The notes under the pieces: model-generated
Databases searched by the model: none
Told to the model about the DNA's origin: nothing
What the model saw: only the letters and a program-made list of their open reading frames with translations
Program-made: the position numbers and the translations under genes
Shown: positions 33,888-42,378 of the stretch, in pieces
How the letters are laid out: each line of letters opens with the position of its first letter
Numbering within the stretch: the stretch's first letter is position 1
Origin: Desulfotignum sp.
GTDB taxonomy: Bacteria > Desulfobacterota > Desulfobacteria > Desulfobacterales > Desulfobacteraceae
Length of the DNA stretch: 64,000 bases
NCBI GenBank assembly: GCA_011390335.1
Contig: JAABSO010000001.1
Location: 62,001-126,000 of the forward strand
Direction: 5' to 3'

Positions 33888-35059
33888 CCGGAAAAAAACT
33901 GATTCTCGGCGGTCCCCTGTTTGACGGAAAGACCCTGTCATCCCGGGGAACCATATTGATCCAAGACCATAAAATTGTGCACACCTTTGCCGATACCATC
34001 CACATGGTCAATGCCGAGGTGATAGATGTCCAGGGCCGGCTCATCATGCCCGGTCTGGTGGACCTGCATTCCGACAGCCTGGAAAGAAGCATTGAAAAAC
34101 GAAAAGGGGTATTCTTTGATACCGATTTTGCCATCCTGAACCTGGACCGCCAGGCAGCTGCCTGCGGCATCACCACCTTCTGCCATGCAATCAGTTTTGC
34201 AGACAACGAACTGGGGCTGCGCTCCCCGAAGGAAGCGGAAAATTGTGTGCGCACAATCAAGGCGTTTACCGCATCTCCCCAGGCCCTGGTGAAGCACAAG
34301 GTCCACATCCGGTATGAGGTGGGATCTGAGATCAGCTTCAAGGTCGTAACCCGCCTGGTGGAAGAGGGACTGGCAGACCTGGTTTCCATCATGGACCACA
34401 CCCCGGGCCAGGGCCAGTTCAAATCCATGGCATCTTATATCCGGTATTTGTCCTCTGAACACCAGGTGCCGGAACACCAGATCATTGAAAAAGCCCGGGA
34501 AAAACAGGCCAACAGCGTCCGGGCCTGGCAGATGGTGAGCGCCCTGGCCAAAACCGTGGGTGCGGCAGGCATTCCCATGCTCAGCCATGATGACGACACC
34601 CGGGAAAAAATTGATCTTATCTGCACCCTGGGCATCGGGGCCTGTGAATTTCCCGTGGCCCTGCCCGCAGCTAAAAAAGCCTTTGCCCGGGGATTGAAAA
34701 TCTTCATGGGGGCACCCAATCTGGTACGGGACCAGTCCACCAGCGGCAGTTTAAAGGCATCCGAAGTCCTGGCACACCAGCTGTGCACCGGGCTGGTATC
34801 TGATTATTACCCGGAATCTCTTCTCCAGGCCGCTTTTCTGGGACAAAAATTCACCCGCTGCGCAGAAACGGCCCTCAAACAGGTGACCGCGGGTCCGGGG
34901 GATTATCTCACCTCCCTGGACAAGCCCGGCCGGCTGGTCCCCGGAGCGGATGCCGATATCATCATTGTGGACCATTCCCATACCTGGGCCCACATCACCC
35001 ATACACTGGTACAGGGCAGCACGGTATGTAAAACCCAAATCCATGAGGCGGTTGCATGA
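33884..35059 (+). CDS. phnM: Alpha-D-ribose 1-methylphosphonate 5-triphosphate diphosphatase PhnM
   Basis: This 391-residue amidohydrolase-fold enzyme removes pyrophosphate from the triphosphate ester before C-P cleavage. It has the N-terminal beta-sandwich, then LIMPGLVDLHSDSLE, which carries a metal ligand, MLSHDDDTREKI with the catalytic Asp region, and GADADIIIVDHSH at the end. It overlaps phnL upstream and the TIM-barrel gene downstream by 4 bases each. Confidence 0.92.
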   Translation: MTGKKLILGGPLFDGKTLSSRGTILIQDHKIVHTFADTIHMVNAEVIDVQGRLIMPGLVDLHSDSLERSIEKRKGVFFDTDFAILNLDRQAAACGITTFCHAISFADNELGLRSPKEAENCVRTIKAFTASPQALVKHKVHIRYEVGSEISFKVVTRLVEEGLADLVSIMDHTPGQGQFKSMASYIRYLSSEHQVPEHQIIEKAREKQANSVRAWQMVSALAKTVGAAGIPMLSHDDDTREKIDLICTLGIGACEFPVALPAAKKAFARGLKIFMGAPNLVRDQSTSGSLKASEVLAHQLCTGLVSDYYPESLLQAAFLGQKFTRCAETALKQVTAGPGDYLTSLDKPGRLVPGADADIIIVDHSHTWAHITHTLVQGSTVCKTQIHEAVA

Positions 35060-35985
35060 ATATCATCGGCGCAAGTATCGACCCGGTCCGGATCGACGGA
35101 TCACTGGACCGGCTGAACCAGGATTTACAGGCATTTGACACCATCGGCATCCAGGCGGTTGAACTGCCTGTCCACGGGCTGGATGCCATTTTAAACGGCT
35201 TCCTGCACACGGCCAGAGCCCGGCAGGTTATGTCCCTGCTTTCGGATTTTGATTTCTGTTATTCCATTCATTCCCCCAACCCTGTGAACCTGATGGACAA
35301 AAAAGATCCGGCCCTGCACAAAGCGGTATTAGAGGCCTCCCTGGAATTTGCCCGGCAGATCAATGCAGAAGTGGTGGTGGTTCACAGCGGCCGGTTCATT
35401 GCGGAAGAAGATTTTTTTGTCACCCCTGCCCGGTCCCTGACCGCATCAGAACAGCACCGGATGCTTGAAACAGAAGCACAGCTGTTGCAGGACATTGCAG
35501 AACAATATCCGGATCTCATGATCGCCCTGGAAAACGCCCGGCCCTACCTGAGCAAGAGCCCTTACACCTATGCGGAATGCCTCGGCCCACTCAGGGAACA
35601 GATTCTGCGGGTCAACAAAGACAATGTAAAAATCAATCTGGATTTCGGCCACCTGTTCATGGCATCTCATTATTACGTATTTGATCCCTTAGCAGCGGTA
35701 AGACAGATAAAAGACCTGGTGGTCCATACCCATGTGCATGACAATTTCGGGGGCGCGGTGCACCACTGGGAAAAGCAGCAGACCCTTCAGCTGCCGTTCG
35801 GCAAGGGCGATTCCCACATGCCCGTGGGGTTCGGGCAGATCCCCATCCAGGCCATCCTGGATATCCTGCTGCCCGATTATGACGGGCTGCTGATCATGGA
35901 GCTGCGCAGCCGCTATTTTTCTGAAACTAAAACCTCCCTGGACAACCTGTCCGCCCTGGTAGCCGCCAGTAAACGCCGGACCTGA
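35056..35985 (+). CDS. Sugar phosphate isomerase/epimerase-like TIM-barrel protein in the phn operon
   Basis: This 309-residue protein has the xylose isomerase-like (AP endonuclease 2) TIM-barrel signature. Metal ligands can be placed at HSGRF, ALENARPYLSK, INLDFGHLF, HTHVHDNFG and IMELRSRY. Its start overlaps the phnM stop (ATGA), so it is made with the C-P lyase. No phnP or phnN is visible in the window, and PhnJ product, 5-phosphoribosyl 1,2-cyclic phosphate, must still be opened. A metal-dependent role on that product or the following ribose phosphate is plausible but unproven. Confidence 0.8.
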   Translation: MNIIGASIDPVRIDGSLDRLNQDLQAFDTIGIQAVELPVHGLDAILNGFLHTARARQVMSLLSDFDFCYSIHSPNPVNLMDKKDPALHKAVLEASLEFARQINAEVVVVHSGRFIAEEDFFVTPARSLTASEQHRMLETEAQLLQDIAEQYPDLMIALENARPYLSKSPYTYAECLGPLREQILRVNKDNVKINLDFGHLFMASHYYVFDPLAAVRQIKDLVVHTHVHDNFGGAVHHWEKQQTLQLPFGKGDSHMPVGFGQIPIQAILDILLPDYDGLLIMELRSRYFSETKTSLDNLSALVAASKRRT

Positions 35986-36077
35986 ACTCCCGTGATCCCT
36001 GAAAGCCCGAGACTTGTAATGAGACTGATGAAAAAAGATAACAGTTTTGAAAAACTTACAATAATGATGGAGGCAGT

Positions 36078-36320
36078 ATGAATAAAGTTCTTTTTATCTG
36101 TGGACACAACAGCGGCAGAAGCCAGATCGCTGAAGCCTGTCTGGCAGCTTATCGACACAGCACCAAGGGCAATGAAGAGTGCCCCTTCACAATTCTTGAC
36201 AAATTCATACTTGTAAGTTACTTCCTCATTAAATGGAAATTGCTGGACGCCTTTAGTCTGACCTTGACGATTGCGGAAAAAAATCATGAGCAAAAAACCC
36301 GGCCATGTCTGCCCTGTTGA
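36078..36320 (+). pseudogene. Truncated arsenate reductase / low-MW phosphatase-like gene
   Basis: The first 25 residues, MNKVLFICGHNSGRSQIAEA, contain the phosphate-binding loop C-x5-R of the ArsC/low-molecular-weight phosphatase family. The family has about 130-150 residues, but here the similarity stops near residue 28. The rest of the 80-residue frame (ILDKFILVSYFLIKWKL and onward) is unrelated, and the catalytic DP motif is missing. An SD (GGAGG) and ATG survive. It is the first of a run of broken genes after the phn block. Confidence 0.6.
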
Positions 36321-36540
36321 AATAGCAGGCATGCTTGACGGAAAACTGAGACGATGGGTGCACAATCCTGTTAAAATCCTGTCCCCCCTTATAACTGAAG
36401 GTATGACGGTTCTGGATGTCGGCTGCGGACCGGGGTTTTTTTCCATTGAGATGGCCCGTTTGGTGGGTGCGGATGGGTCTGTGATTGCCGCCGACCTCCA
36501 GCCGGACCATTGTTTTGACACCGGAATCGCGGTGACCTGA
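36286..36540 (+). pseudogene. Truncated SAM-dependent methyltransferase
   Basis: The 84-residue frame begins as a class I methyltransferase: HNPVKILSPLITEGMTVLDVGCGPGFFSIEMA, with the SAM-binding DVGCGPG, then GSVIAADLQ. The family normally continues for over 100 more residues after this strand; here it ends after about ten unrelated residues. The SAM site alone cannot give a functional enzyme, so it is taken as a remnant. It overlaps the arsC-like remnant. The 36541-36707 stretch after it shows nothing recognisable. Confidence 0.6.
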
Positions 36541-36707
36541 TAGATTTTTCCTGTCAACGTGTGTATGATCAATTATTTTTACAGGGGTGCCAGCTGTTTT
36601 TTCAGGGGTTGGCTGGCTGGATTTGATTTTCTGAAAAATGCGGCACTTTTCCGGGGAGCCAGACCGCCAGTGCCGTTCTTCCGCGGCCGGACCAGGTGGA
36701 TATTCGA

Positions 36708-37025
36708 TTATTGATAGGCAGAATCGTGATCCGGGTGAAGAGACAATATCCGAAGCCATGACTGATCACGATATCCGATTGCCCGGAACCCTTTGCTGAT
36801 GCGGAAAGTATACAGCCGGCAACCCTGCGGACCTTTTCGGGACAAAATCGCTTCCCATTTCAATCCGCGGTCCGCATACAGTTGCTGCCATGTCATGGCT
36901 GATATTTTTTTACAGGTGTTCAGAACATGCCGCTGATCAATTTTGGTCAAATTGAAAAGGGTCTGCTGAAATACCGGGTTGTTCAAATCCAGCCTGACAG
37001 GATTTCCTGTATCGCCGAAAGTCAT
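36708..37025 (-). CDS. Probable RelE/ParE-like toxin of a type II toxin-antitoxin pair
   Basis: This 105-residue protein ends in GCRLYTFRISKGFRAIGYRDQSWLRILSLHPDHDSAY, which has the strand order and basic residues of small RelE/ParE-type toxins or related mRNA-interferase folds. Its ATG overlaps the stop of the upstream small gene (ATGA at 37022-37025), the usual antitoxin-toxin arrangement. The family call rests on pattern and context; I cannot name the exact toxin class. Confidence 0.55.
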   Translation of the reverse strand: MTFGDTGNPVRLDLNNPVFQQTLFNLTKIDQRHVLNTCKKISAMTWQQLYADRGLKWEAILSRKGPQGCRLYTFRISKGFRAIGYRDQSWLRILSLHPDHDSAYQ

Positions 37026-37273
37026 TTGATCCGATTTTCCAGATCATGAAAGTCGGTGTCTGCCGGCGGATTTTTTTCTGCCCAGTCCACCGCTTTGTTC
37101 AAAGAGGTTTCAACGTCCGGGGCATGCAGCCATTTCTCATTGTCCGGAATAAATCGCCCCAGTTTGATCAACCATACACCGCTATCCAGTTCACTTAGCA
37201 TCACGGTCTGGCCGGCAAATTTTTTACCAATAGAAATCTGGCCGCTGCTGCCTACCGTTTTAATGATATCCAT
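37022..37273 (-). CDS. Probable antitoxin partner
   Basis: This 83-residue protein starts MDIIKTVGSSGQISIGKKFAG, a short beta-rich stretch like swapped-hairpin (AbrB-type) DNA-binding antitoxins, followed by an acidic C-terminal tail (ADTDFHDLENRIK) suited to neutralising a basic toxin. An excellent SD (GGAGGTGATC) precedes the ATG at 37273; a start five codons upstream lacks one. It overlaps the toxin gene by 4 bases. Confidence 0.55.
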   Translation of the reverse strand: MDIIKTVGSSGQISIGKKFAGQTVMLSELDSGVWLIKLGRFIPDNEKWLHAPDVETSLNKAVDWAEKNPPADTDFHDLENRIK

Positions 37274-37599
37274 GATCACCTCCTGCAATGGGATTGCTTA
37301 TGAATTCATGATAGCACCAATGCATGAAATGTCAAGAAACCGGATTCTGCCGGTCCATAAGCCGGTCCGGATCTTTATCCAATTTTTTTGAATGTCTGCC
37401 TGTCTTCAATCATTATGAAATATCTTGAAATATCTGCTTTATATGTACTAAGATCATTAAGAAAAATTGCCTGATGCTTCCTAAATCTATATTGCGGATA
37501 TGCAACTTGTTATTGAGGAATCAGAAGTCAGCCCGACTGAAATAGCCGACCTTTGTTGTTAAACCTTCGGCTTTTTTATAATCCCATAAAGATTGGAAA
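37274..37599. other. Intergenic region between two divergent toxin-antitoxin pairs
   Basis: This AT-rich stretch holds no convincing gene. It must contain the promoters of both pairs. At 37544-37577 there is a 6-bp hairpin (AGCCGA/TCGGCT) followed by T6 on the plus strand, possibly the terminator of a lost gene. Confidence 0.4.
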
Positions 37600-37896
37600 A
37601 TGCCAGTGCATTACAATTTCGCGTGCCACCCGGGTAAAGCCGGGGAGAACCAGCACAAACATGGCGTTGCATTTGATGAAGCAGCAACAGTACTCAGGGA
37701 TTCAAATGCACTTTCCATATTTGACTCAGACCACAGTGAATCGGAAGAAAGATGGATCACAATGGGCCTTTCGGAAAAAGGGAGGCTGCTGATTGTGATC
37801 CACACCTTTCTGGAAGAAAATGACAACGTTGCAAAGATCAGAATTATCTCCAGCCGAAAAGCAACCAAACAAGAAATCCAAACATATGGTGAATAA
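37600..37896 (+). CDS. brnT: BrnT-family toxin
   Basis: This 98-residue protein matches the BrnT ribonuclease toxin: KAGENQHKHGVAFDEAATVLRD, then DHSESEERWITMGLSEKGRLLIVIHTF, and RIISSRKATKQEIQTYGE. The order of the KHGVxFxEA, EERxxxxG and RIISxRKAT blocks is diagnostic. The usual FEWD near the N-terminus reads FACH here, a change that may be neutral or harmful. It is followed directly by a BrnA-type antitoxin, in the normal toxin-first order. Confidence 0.85.
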   Translation: MPVHYNFACHPGKAGENQHKHGVAFDEAATVLRDSNALSIFDSDHSESEERWITMGLSEKGRLLIVIHTFLEENDNVAKIRIISSRKATKQEIQTYGE

Positions 37897-37897
37897 A

Positions 37898-38098
37898 ATG
37901 AAACCCGAATATGATTTTTCTAAAGGCAAGAGAGGCAAATTTTATCGTCAGGATATGAAACTGAACATTCCCATCTATCTTGATGACGAGGTCTCGGCTT
38001 TTGTCGAAAAAATAGCAGCCAGAAAGGGAATCGACAGAGCCTCCGTTGTTAATGACCTTCTCAGGGGAGACATCAAGCTTGCCGAGGCAATGGAATAA
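37898..38098 (+). CDS. brnA: BrnA-family antitoxin
   Basis: This 66-residue protein has the BrnA opening YDFSKGKRGKFYRQ followed by a ribbon-helix-helix segment (LNIPIYLDDEVSAFVEKIAARKGIDRASVVNDLLR). BrnA binds the brnTA promoter and neutralises BrnT. The ATG at 37898 follows the brnT stop by one base; an ATG four codons earlier, overlapping brnT, is also possible. Confidence 0.85.
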   Translation: MKPEYDFSKGKRGKFYRQDMKLNIPIYLDDEVSAFVEKIAARKGIDRASVVNDLLRGDIKLAEAME

Positions 38099-38158
38099 TT
38101 AGTCGGGCCGGCTCGACCCGACATTCTCCAAACGGGTCAATTGCGCTGGTAACAGAAA

Positions 38159-39871
38159 TCACCCCGTTTCAACTGCACTGAAATCTTTGGTCACCTGCTG
38201 CGCTGTCTGCGTGCCGCCCATCATCACCGGGGTATAGCCCCCGCCGTGGGACCAGGCACTGGCCAGGTAAAGCCCGTTGACAGGGGTGCTGGATTCCAGG
38301 TGGGGCAGGTTTCGGTCATAACCGTATATGGCGCCACCGGTATTCCCGGTATAAAACACATTGGTCAGGGGGGTGCCGACTTCCATCTCCTCGATCATAC
38401 CGGACAGGCCCGGAATCAAGGCCTTTTCCACGCGCTGGATGAACCGGGCCGCGATCCGCTCCTTTTCCCGGTTATAGGCCTGTTTTTGATTGTTGAAATA
38501 ATCGTTTTCAAATTTCTGCCACCTTGCATAGTCACTCAGACAGATGATGGTCATGGTAGTTTTGCCTTCAGGGGAGTATCCCTTGAACAGGTTGTCGTAC
38601 AGGGTAATGCCGATGCCGGATTCCGCCAGGTCGGCTTTGTTGAACAGATCGTTTCCTGACGGATCAGCCGTTCCGGCCAGGTCGATTTCATAGTCACGGA
38701 TACCGGGCACCGGCTGATTCAGTCCCAGCCACACGACAAAACTTGACAATGAGGGCCTGCGCTGCTGCGCCTGTGCAGCAAATGACGTCGGCATGACCGC
38801 CGGCGGAACCAGGGAGTTCACCAGGGCCGGCACCGGGCAGTTGGCGATCACGGCTTTGGCCGGACACACCGTTCCCTTGTGATCCGAAACACCTGTTAGG
38901 GTTTTGTCCGGGTTGAAAAGAATCTGGCTCGCCCGGGTATTGAAATGGATACGGCCGTTAAAGTTCCGGATGCCTTGTGCCAGGGTGTTGCTCAGGTCCT
39001 GGGACCGGGCCTTGTAATATTGGCCCCCATGGACCAGGTACTCTCCGGTGGCAATGGCATAAAACAGTGCGTTCAGCTCTTCCGGGGGCTGCCCGTAATA
39101 CCCTGAAAAAACGGCCATGCAGGTTTTTACATCCGGGTCCGACACATGCTGATCCATCCACTGGGAAAGAGTCAGGTTTTCCAGTTTTCCCATGATATTG
39201 TTTTGCGACGCGCCGCCGCCCCAGAGTGCTGATATCACCTGTTCCATCTGGGTGTAAAATCCGTGAATACCCTTTTTTTCATGGGGAAACTGTTTTGACA
39301 GCCGGGCTTTGACCCCGTCCGGGTCCTTGGCTGGCAGGGTGATGTCAAAACAGTCCGTGATGATCCGCCACAATTCGGGTGTGTAGGCCACATCCAGGTG
39401 TTTCCACAACCCTAAGTCTTCAAGGATCATCTGGGGCATGGCATGTTCCGCTGTATCGAGCACAAACCGTGCGTCTGAATAATCCGGGGGTCCCAGGGTG
39501 CCCCGGACGTTGTGGGAAAACCCGTACCGTTCCGCCGGTATGCCGAACATCCGGGTATCCAGCTGATCATTGTTGTTTTCATCATGATATACCTTGACAG
39601 CGTATTCCCCCCGGGGGACGGTCAGGGTCAGGCGCACCTGCCGGTTGATGACCGGGCTGTTGATTCCCATGAACTGTGAATCTTCTGATTCAAAGTGTTC
39701 CCTGGAATTGACCAGGGCCAGCTTTGCCTGTCCCTGATTGCTGTCAAAACCGGTCACATGGATCTCCAGCCGGCATGTGAGTGTATCAGCCGGCTCTGAC
39801 GATTGTGCCGAAACGGTGGCAGCACCAGCCAGAACTGCTGCCATGACCCAAAAAATCCATACCTGTTTCAT
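38159..39871 (-). CDS. Chimeric secreted protein: DUF2141 domain joined to a CrtI-like oxidoreductase lacking its FAD N-terminus
   Basis: This 570-residue frame starts with a signal peptide (about 1-22, ending SAQ). Residues 30-138 form a DUF2141 domain (TCRLEIHVTGF, GEYAVKVYHDENNNDQLDTR). From about 148 it becomes the middle and C-terminal part of a CrtI/carotene-isomerase-type flavoprotein (EDLGLWKHLD, FPHEKKGIHGFY, and GLYLASAWSHGGGYTPVMMGG). The N-terminal dinucleotide-binding GxGxxG strand of that family is absent. It is most simply the result of a deletion joining two adjacent genes. FAD binding is therefore doubtful, and a real fusion is possible but less likely. Confidence 0.7.
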   Translation of the reverse strand: MKQVWIFWVMAAVLAGAATVSAQSSEPADTLTCRLEIHVTGFDSNQGQAKLALVNSREHFESEDSQFMGINSPVINRQVRLTLTVPRGEYAVKVYHDENNNDQLDTRMFGIPAERYGFSHNVRGTLGPPDYSDARFVLDTAEHAMPQMILEDLGLWKHLDVAYTPELWRIITDCFDITLPAKDPDGVKARLSKQFPHEKKGIHGFYTQMEQVISALWGGGASQNNIMGKLENLTLSQWMDQHVSDPDVKTCMAVFSGYYGQPPEELNALFYAIATGEYLVHGGQYYKARSQDLSNTLAQGIRNFNGRIHFNTRASQILFNPDKTLTGVSDHKGTVCPAKAVIANCPVPALVNSLVPPAVMPTSFAAQAQQRRPSLSSFVVWLGLNQPVPGIRDYEIDLAGTADPSGNDLFNKADLAESGIGITLYDNLFKGYSPEGKTTMTIICLSDYARWQKFENDYFNNQKQAYNREKERIAARFIQRVEKALIPGLSGMIEEMEVGTPLTNVFYTGNTGGAIYGYDRNLPHLESSTPVNGLYLASAWSHGGGYTPVMMGGTQTAQQVTKDFSAVETG

Positions 39872-40068
39872 TGGTTCTCTCCTTGCTGTAAAATACTGTT
39901 ATAAAAATTATATGACAGGTCTCTTCCCTTGCCATTTTCCGACAATATGCACCCGCCCTTCCCACGCAGCCAACACAAAGCAGATGAACGGCGGCATCAA
40001 AGCGATGGATGGCAACATACGGGGATGAATGGCATTGCACTTGCCGGCCGGTTTTAGTAAATTGCCCC

Positions 40069-40944
40069 ATGTCCAAACAAAACCATATCATCAAAACCCT
40101 GGCCGTTACGGCTGTCTTCAATACCGCCATTGCCCTGGTACTGCATTTCATGGTGATCCGGGAATCCGGATTCCTGGATGTCTGGGTGATCTCCCAGCTC
40201 ACCGGTTTGTCCATCTGCCTGTGTGTACGGCAGGCCATGATTTTCTGCGAACAGGGCCTGAAAAAATGGATGCTGGCCGGCATTGCCGCCGGACTGACCG
40301 CCGGGGTGGCGGCGGGCGGGCTTCTGTCCGGGTGCTATCTGTATTTTCTGGATGAATTTTCTATGGAATATACCCGGGTGTTCTACCAGATCGCGGTATT
40401 CGGCCTGGTATTCGGGGTACCCATCACCTATTTCTTTATGGCCAGGGAACGGCTGGCGGCATCGGAAAGACAAATCCGGGAGGAAAAAATCAAGCGTCTG
40501 AAAATGGAAAAAGAGACGGCCATGACAACCCTCCGGCTCCTCCAGGCCCAGATTGAACCCCATTTTCTGTTCAATACCCTGTCCAACGTCATCTCCCTGA
40601 TGGATACCGATACGGATGTGGACAAGGCGAGGCAGATGCTCATGGATCTGAACGAATACCTGAGGATCTCCCTGCAGCGGACCCGGCAGGAGATGGTCAC
40701 CCTGTCCCGGGAACTGGACCTGGTCCGCCGGTATCTCACCATTTTCAAAGTCCGGATGGGATCGCGGCTGGCATTTGAGATCACAGACCATACCGGGCGG
40801 CCCGATCTGCCATTTCCGCCCCTGGTGGTCCAGCCCCTGGTGGAAAACGCCCTCAAATACGGCCCGGGTGACCTTGACGCAAAACCGACCCTTCGGCACC
40901 ATTGCCACGATCCAGGTACCCCTGGCAGATCACGCACCGGGTAA
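40069..40944 (+). pseudogene. LytS-type sensor histidine kinase with deleted ATPase core
   Basis: The 291-residue frame has four hydrophobic segments in the first 130 residues, a coiled coil, then the His_kinase core QIEPHFLFNTLSNVISLM and PLVENALKYG, the N-box of the ATPase. Right after this the frame changes to unrelated sequence. The end of the family (FGTIATIQVPLA) is still readable in another frame just downstream (about 40898-40935), so the D- and G-box region has been lost and the frame shifted. The remnant cannot bind ATP. A GGCCCGGG string at the junction could be the microhomology used. Confidence 0.7.
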
Positions 40945-40986
40945 GACAGCCGGTACCATGCCGGGGATCACCCGGAAAGGTACGCC

Positions 40987-41352
40987 ATGACAGCGCTGAC
41001 CGCCATTGTGGCCGATGATGAAGACCTTATCCGGGCCAGTGTGGTCAGACACCTGGAAAAACTGTGGCCGGAACTTGCCGTCATCGGCCAGGCCGGAAAC
41101 GGTTTGGAGGCCCTGGCACTGATAGAGCAGACCGCCTCCCATGAATTTCTGATCAAAACCCCCATCAGGGAACTGGCGGACAGGCTGGACCCGGATCAGT
41201 TCCGGCAGGTCCACCGGAGTGCCATTGTCAACATGGAAAAGATCCAGGCCATCCAGCGGTCCTTTACCAACCAGATGGTGATCCGGTTTGCAGATACCGA
41301 TAGGAAAATCCGGGTGAGCCGGGCCTATGAACATCTGTTCAAGGCCATGTAA
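40987..41352 (+). pseudogene. LytR-type response regulator with internal deletion
   Basis: This in-frame 121-residue product starts as a receiver (IVADDEDLIRASVVRHL...AGNGLEALALIEQ, about 46 residues) and jumps directly to the LytTR DNA-binding domain (TASHEFLIKTPIRELADRLDPDQFRQVHRSAIVNMEKIQ). The receiver's phospho-acceptor Asp, the conserved Thr and Lys, and the start of LytTR are all missing. The normal family length is about 240. It follows the broken kinase gene, so the whole two-component system is out of use, though the DNA-binding part might still be made. Confidence 0.7.
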
Positions 41353-41452
41353 CCACCCGGCTTAACCGAAACAACCCAAAATCCTGCAACCGCGGTATAT
41401 TCTCCGGATTTTCCGGTTAAACACAATCATAATATCCCGGTAACCCCATCCA

Positions 41453-42037
41453 TTGATCCATGAATCTTCCACTGTTATCCGCAGCCGGTTCGGAGAATAC
41501 ACGGAAGTGGAGGCCGGGTGTTTCTGCAATGAAATCTCCCTGGGGGACTATTCCTATCTGTCCACCAGTGTCCGGGCCATCTGGTGCGATATCGGCAGAT
41601 TTTCCTCCATTGCCTCCCATTGCGTGATCAATCCGGGGAACCACCCCTACCACCGGGTGACCCAGAGCCACTGCACCTATCGGTGCCGGCAGTACGGGTT
41701 TGCCGACCGGGATGATGACGCGTTTTTTGAATGGCGCAAACAGGATGCCGTGACCATCGGCCATGATGTGTGGCTGGGACATGGGGTCTATGTGATGCCC
41801 GGCGCAGCCATTGCCACCGGTGCCGTTGTGGCTGCAGGATCTGTTGTCACCCGGTCCCATCCGGTGGGCCCCTATGAGATCGCGGCCGGATCCCCTGCAA
41901 AACCCCTCAAAAAACGGTTTCCCGAAAGGATCATCACGCGGCTCCTGGAGATCCGCTTCTGGGACTGGCCCCGGGAAAAACTGGAACAGGGGTTCAGGGA
42001 CCTGTACGATGTGGAAGCGTTTATCGAAAAATACTGA
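41453..42037 (+). CDS. Phosphonate-associated hexapeptide-repeat acetyltransferase (TIGR03308 type)
   Basis: This 194-residue left-handed beta-helix protein matches the transferase family found in phosphonate loci: INPGNHPYHRVTQSHCTYR, DDDAFFEWRKQDAVTIGHDVWLGHGVYVMPGA, AAGSVVTRS and IRFWDWPREKL. It presumably acetylates a phosphonate or pathway intermediate, using acetyl-CoA. The only upstream start is TTG at 41453, with a stop four codons before and no clear SD; relatives begin several residues earlier, so the 5' end may be damaged. It stands alone between the two halves of the phn system. Confidence 0.8.
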   Translation: MIHESSTVIRSRFGEYTEVEAGCFCNEISLGDYSYLSTSVRAIWCDIGRFSSIASHCVINPGNHPYHRVTQSHCTYRCRQYGFADRDDDAFFEWRKQDAVTIGHDVWLGHGVYVMPGAAIATGAVVAAGSVVTRSHPVGPYEIAAGSPAKPLKKRFPERIITRLLEIRFWDWPREKLEQGFRDLYDVEAFIEKY

Positions 42038-42144
42038 GTATCCCCGCCTGACAAAACGATTACAGTTTCATTGACATATCAGTTATAAGTCCCTAAAATA
42101 GACCTGCAATTCAGTCCCATAAAAAGCACCTGAAAGGAGGCTAT

Positions 42145-42378
42145 ATGCTGCAGGCCAAATTCAGCGTTGAAGAAACACAGGCCAAATTCCTGAACAACTA
42201 TAAATGGTATGGATTCAAAGATAAAAGTGCCATGCTCAGAGCGGCCATAAACCATTTCAAGAAAGAAAAAGAGCGGGAACATCTGAAAGAATCGGCAGAT
42301 CTCTATGCTGAAGTGTATAGTGAAGATGAAAATCTCAGAGAAATGACCGAAACAGCAGTGAATGGATGGCCGGAATGA
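42145..42378 (+). CDS. Antitoxin of a PemK/MazF pair
   Basis: This 77-residue protein has a short N-terminal strand-helix region (MLQAKFSVEETQAKFLNNYKWYGFKDKSAMLRAAINHFKK) of ribbon-helix-helix type and an acidic tail (YAEVYSEDENLREMTETAVNGWPE). It has a strong AAAGGAGG SD. Its stop overlaps the toxin start as ATGA (42375-42378), as in other MazEF operons. Confidence 0.65.
   Translation: MLQAKFSVEETQAKFLNNYKWYGFKDKSAMLRAAINHFKKEKEREHLKESADLYAEVYSEDENLREMTETAVNGWPE

Noticed and set aside
35913-36759. Minus-strand frames across the arsC-like and methyltransferase remnants
   Set aside because: They give no family-like sequence, while the plus strand shows clear motif starts, so the minus frames are shadows.
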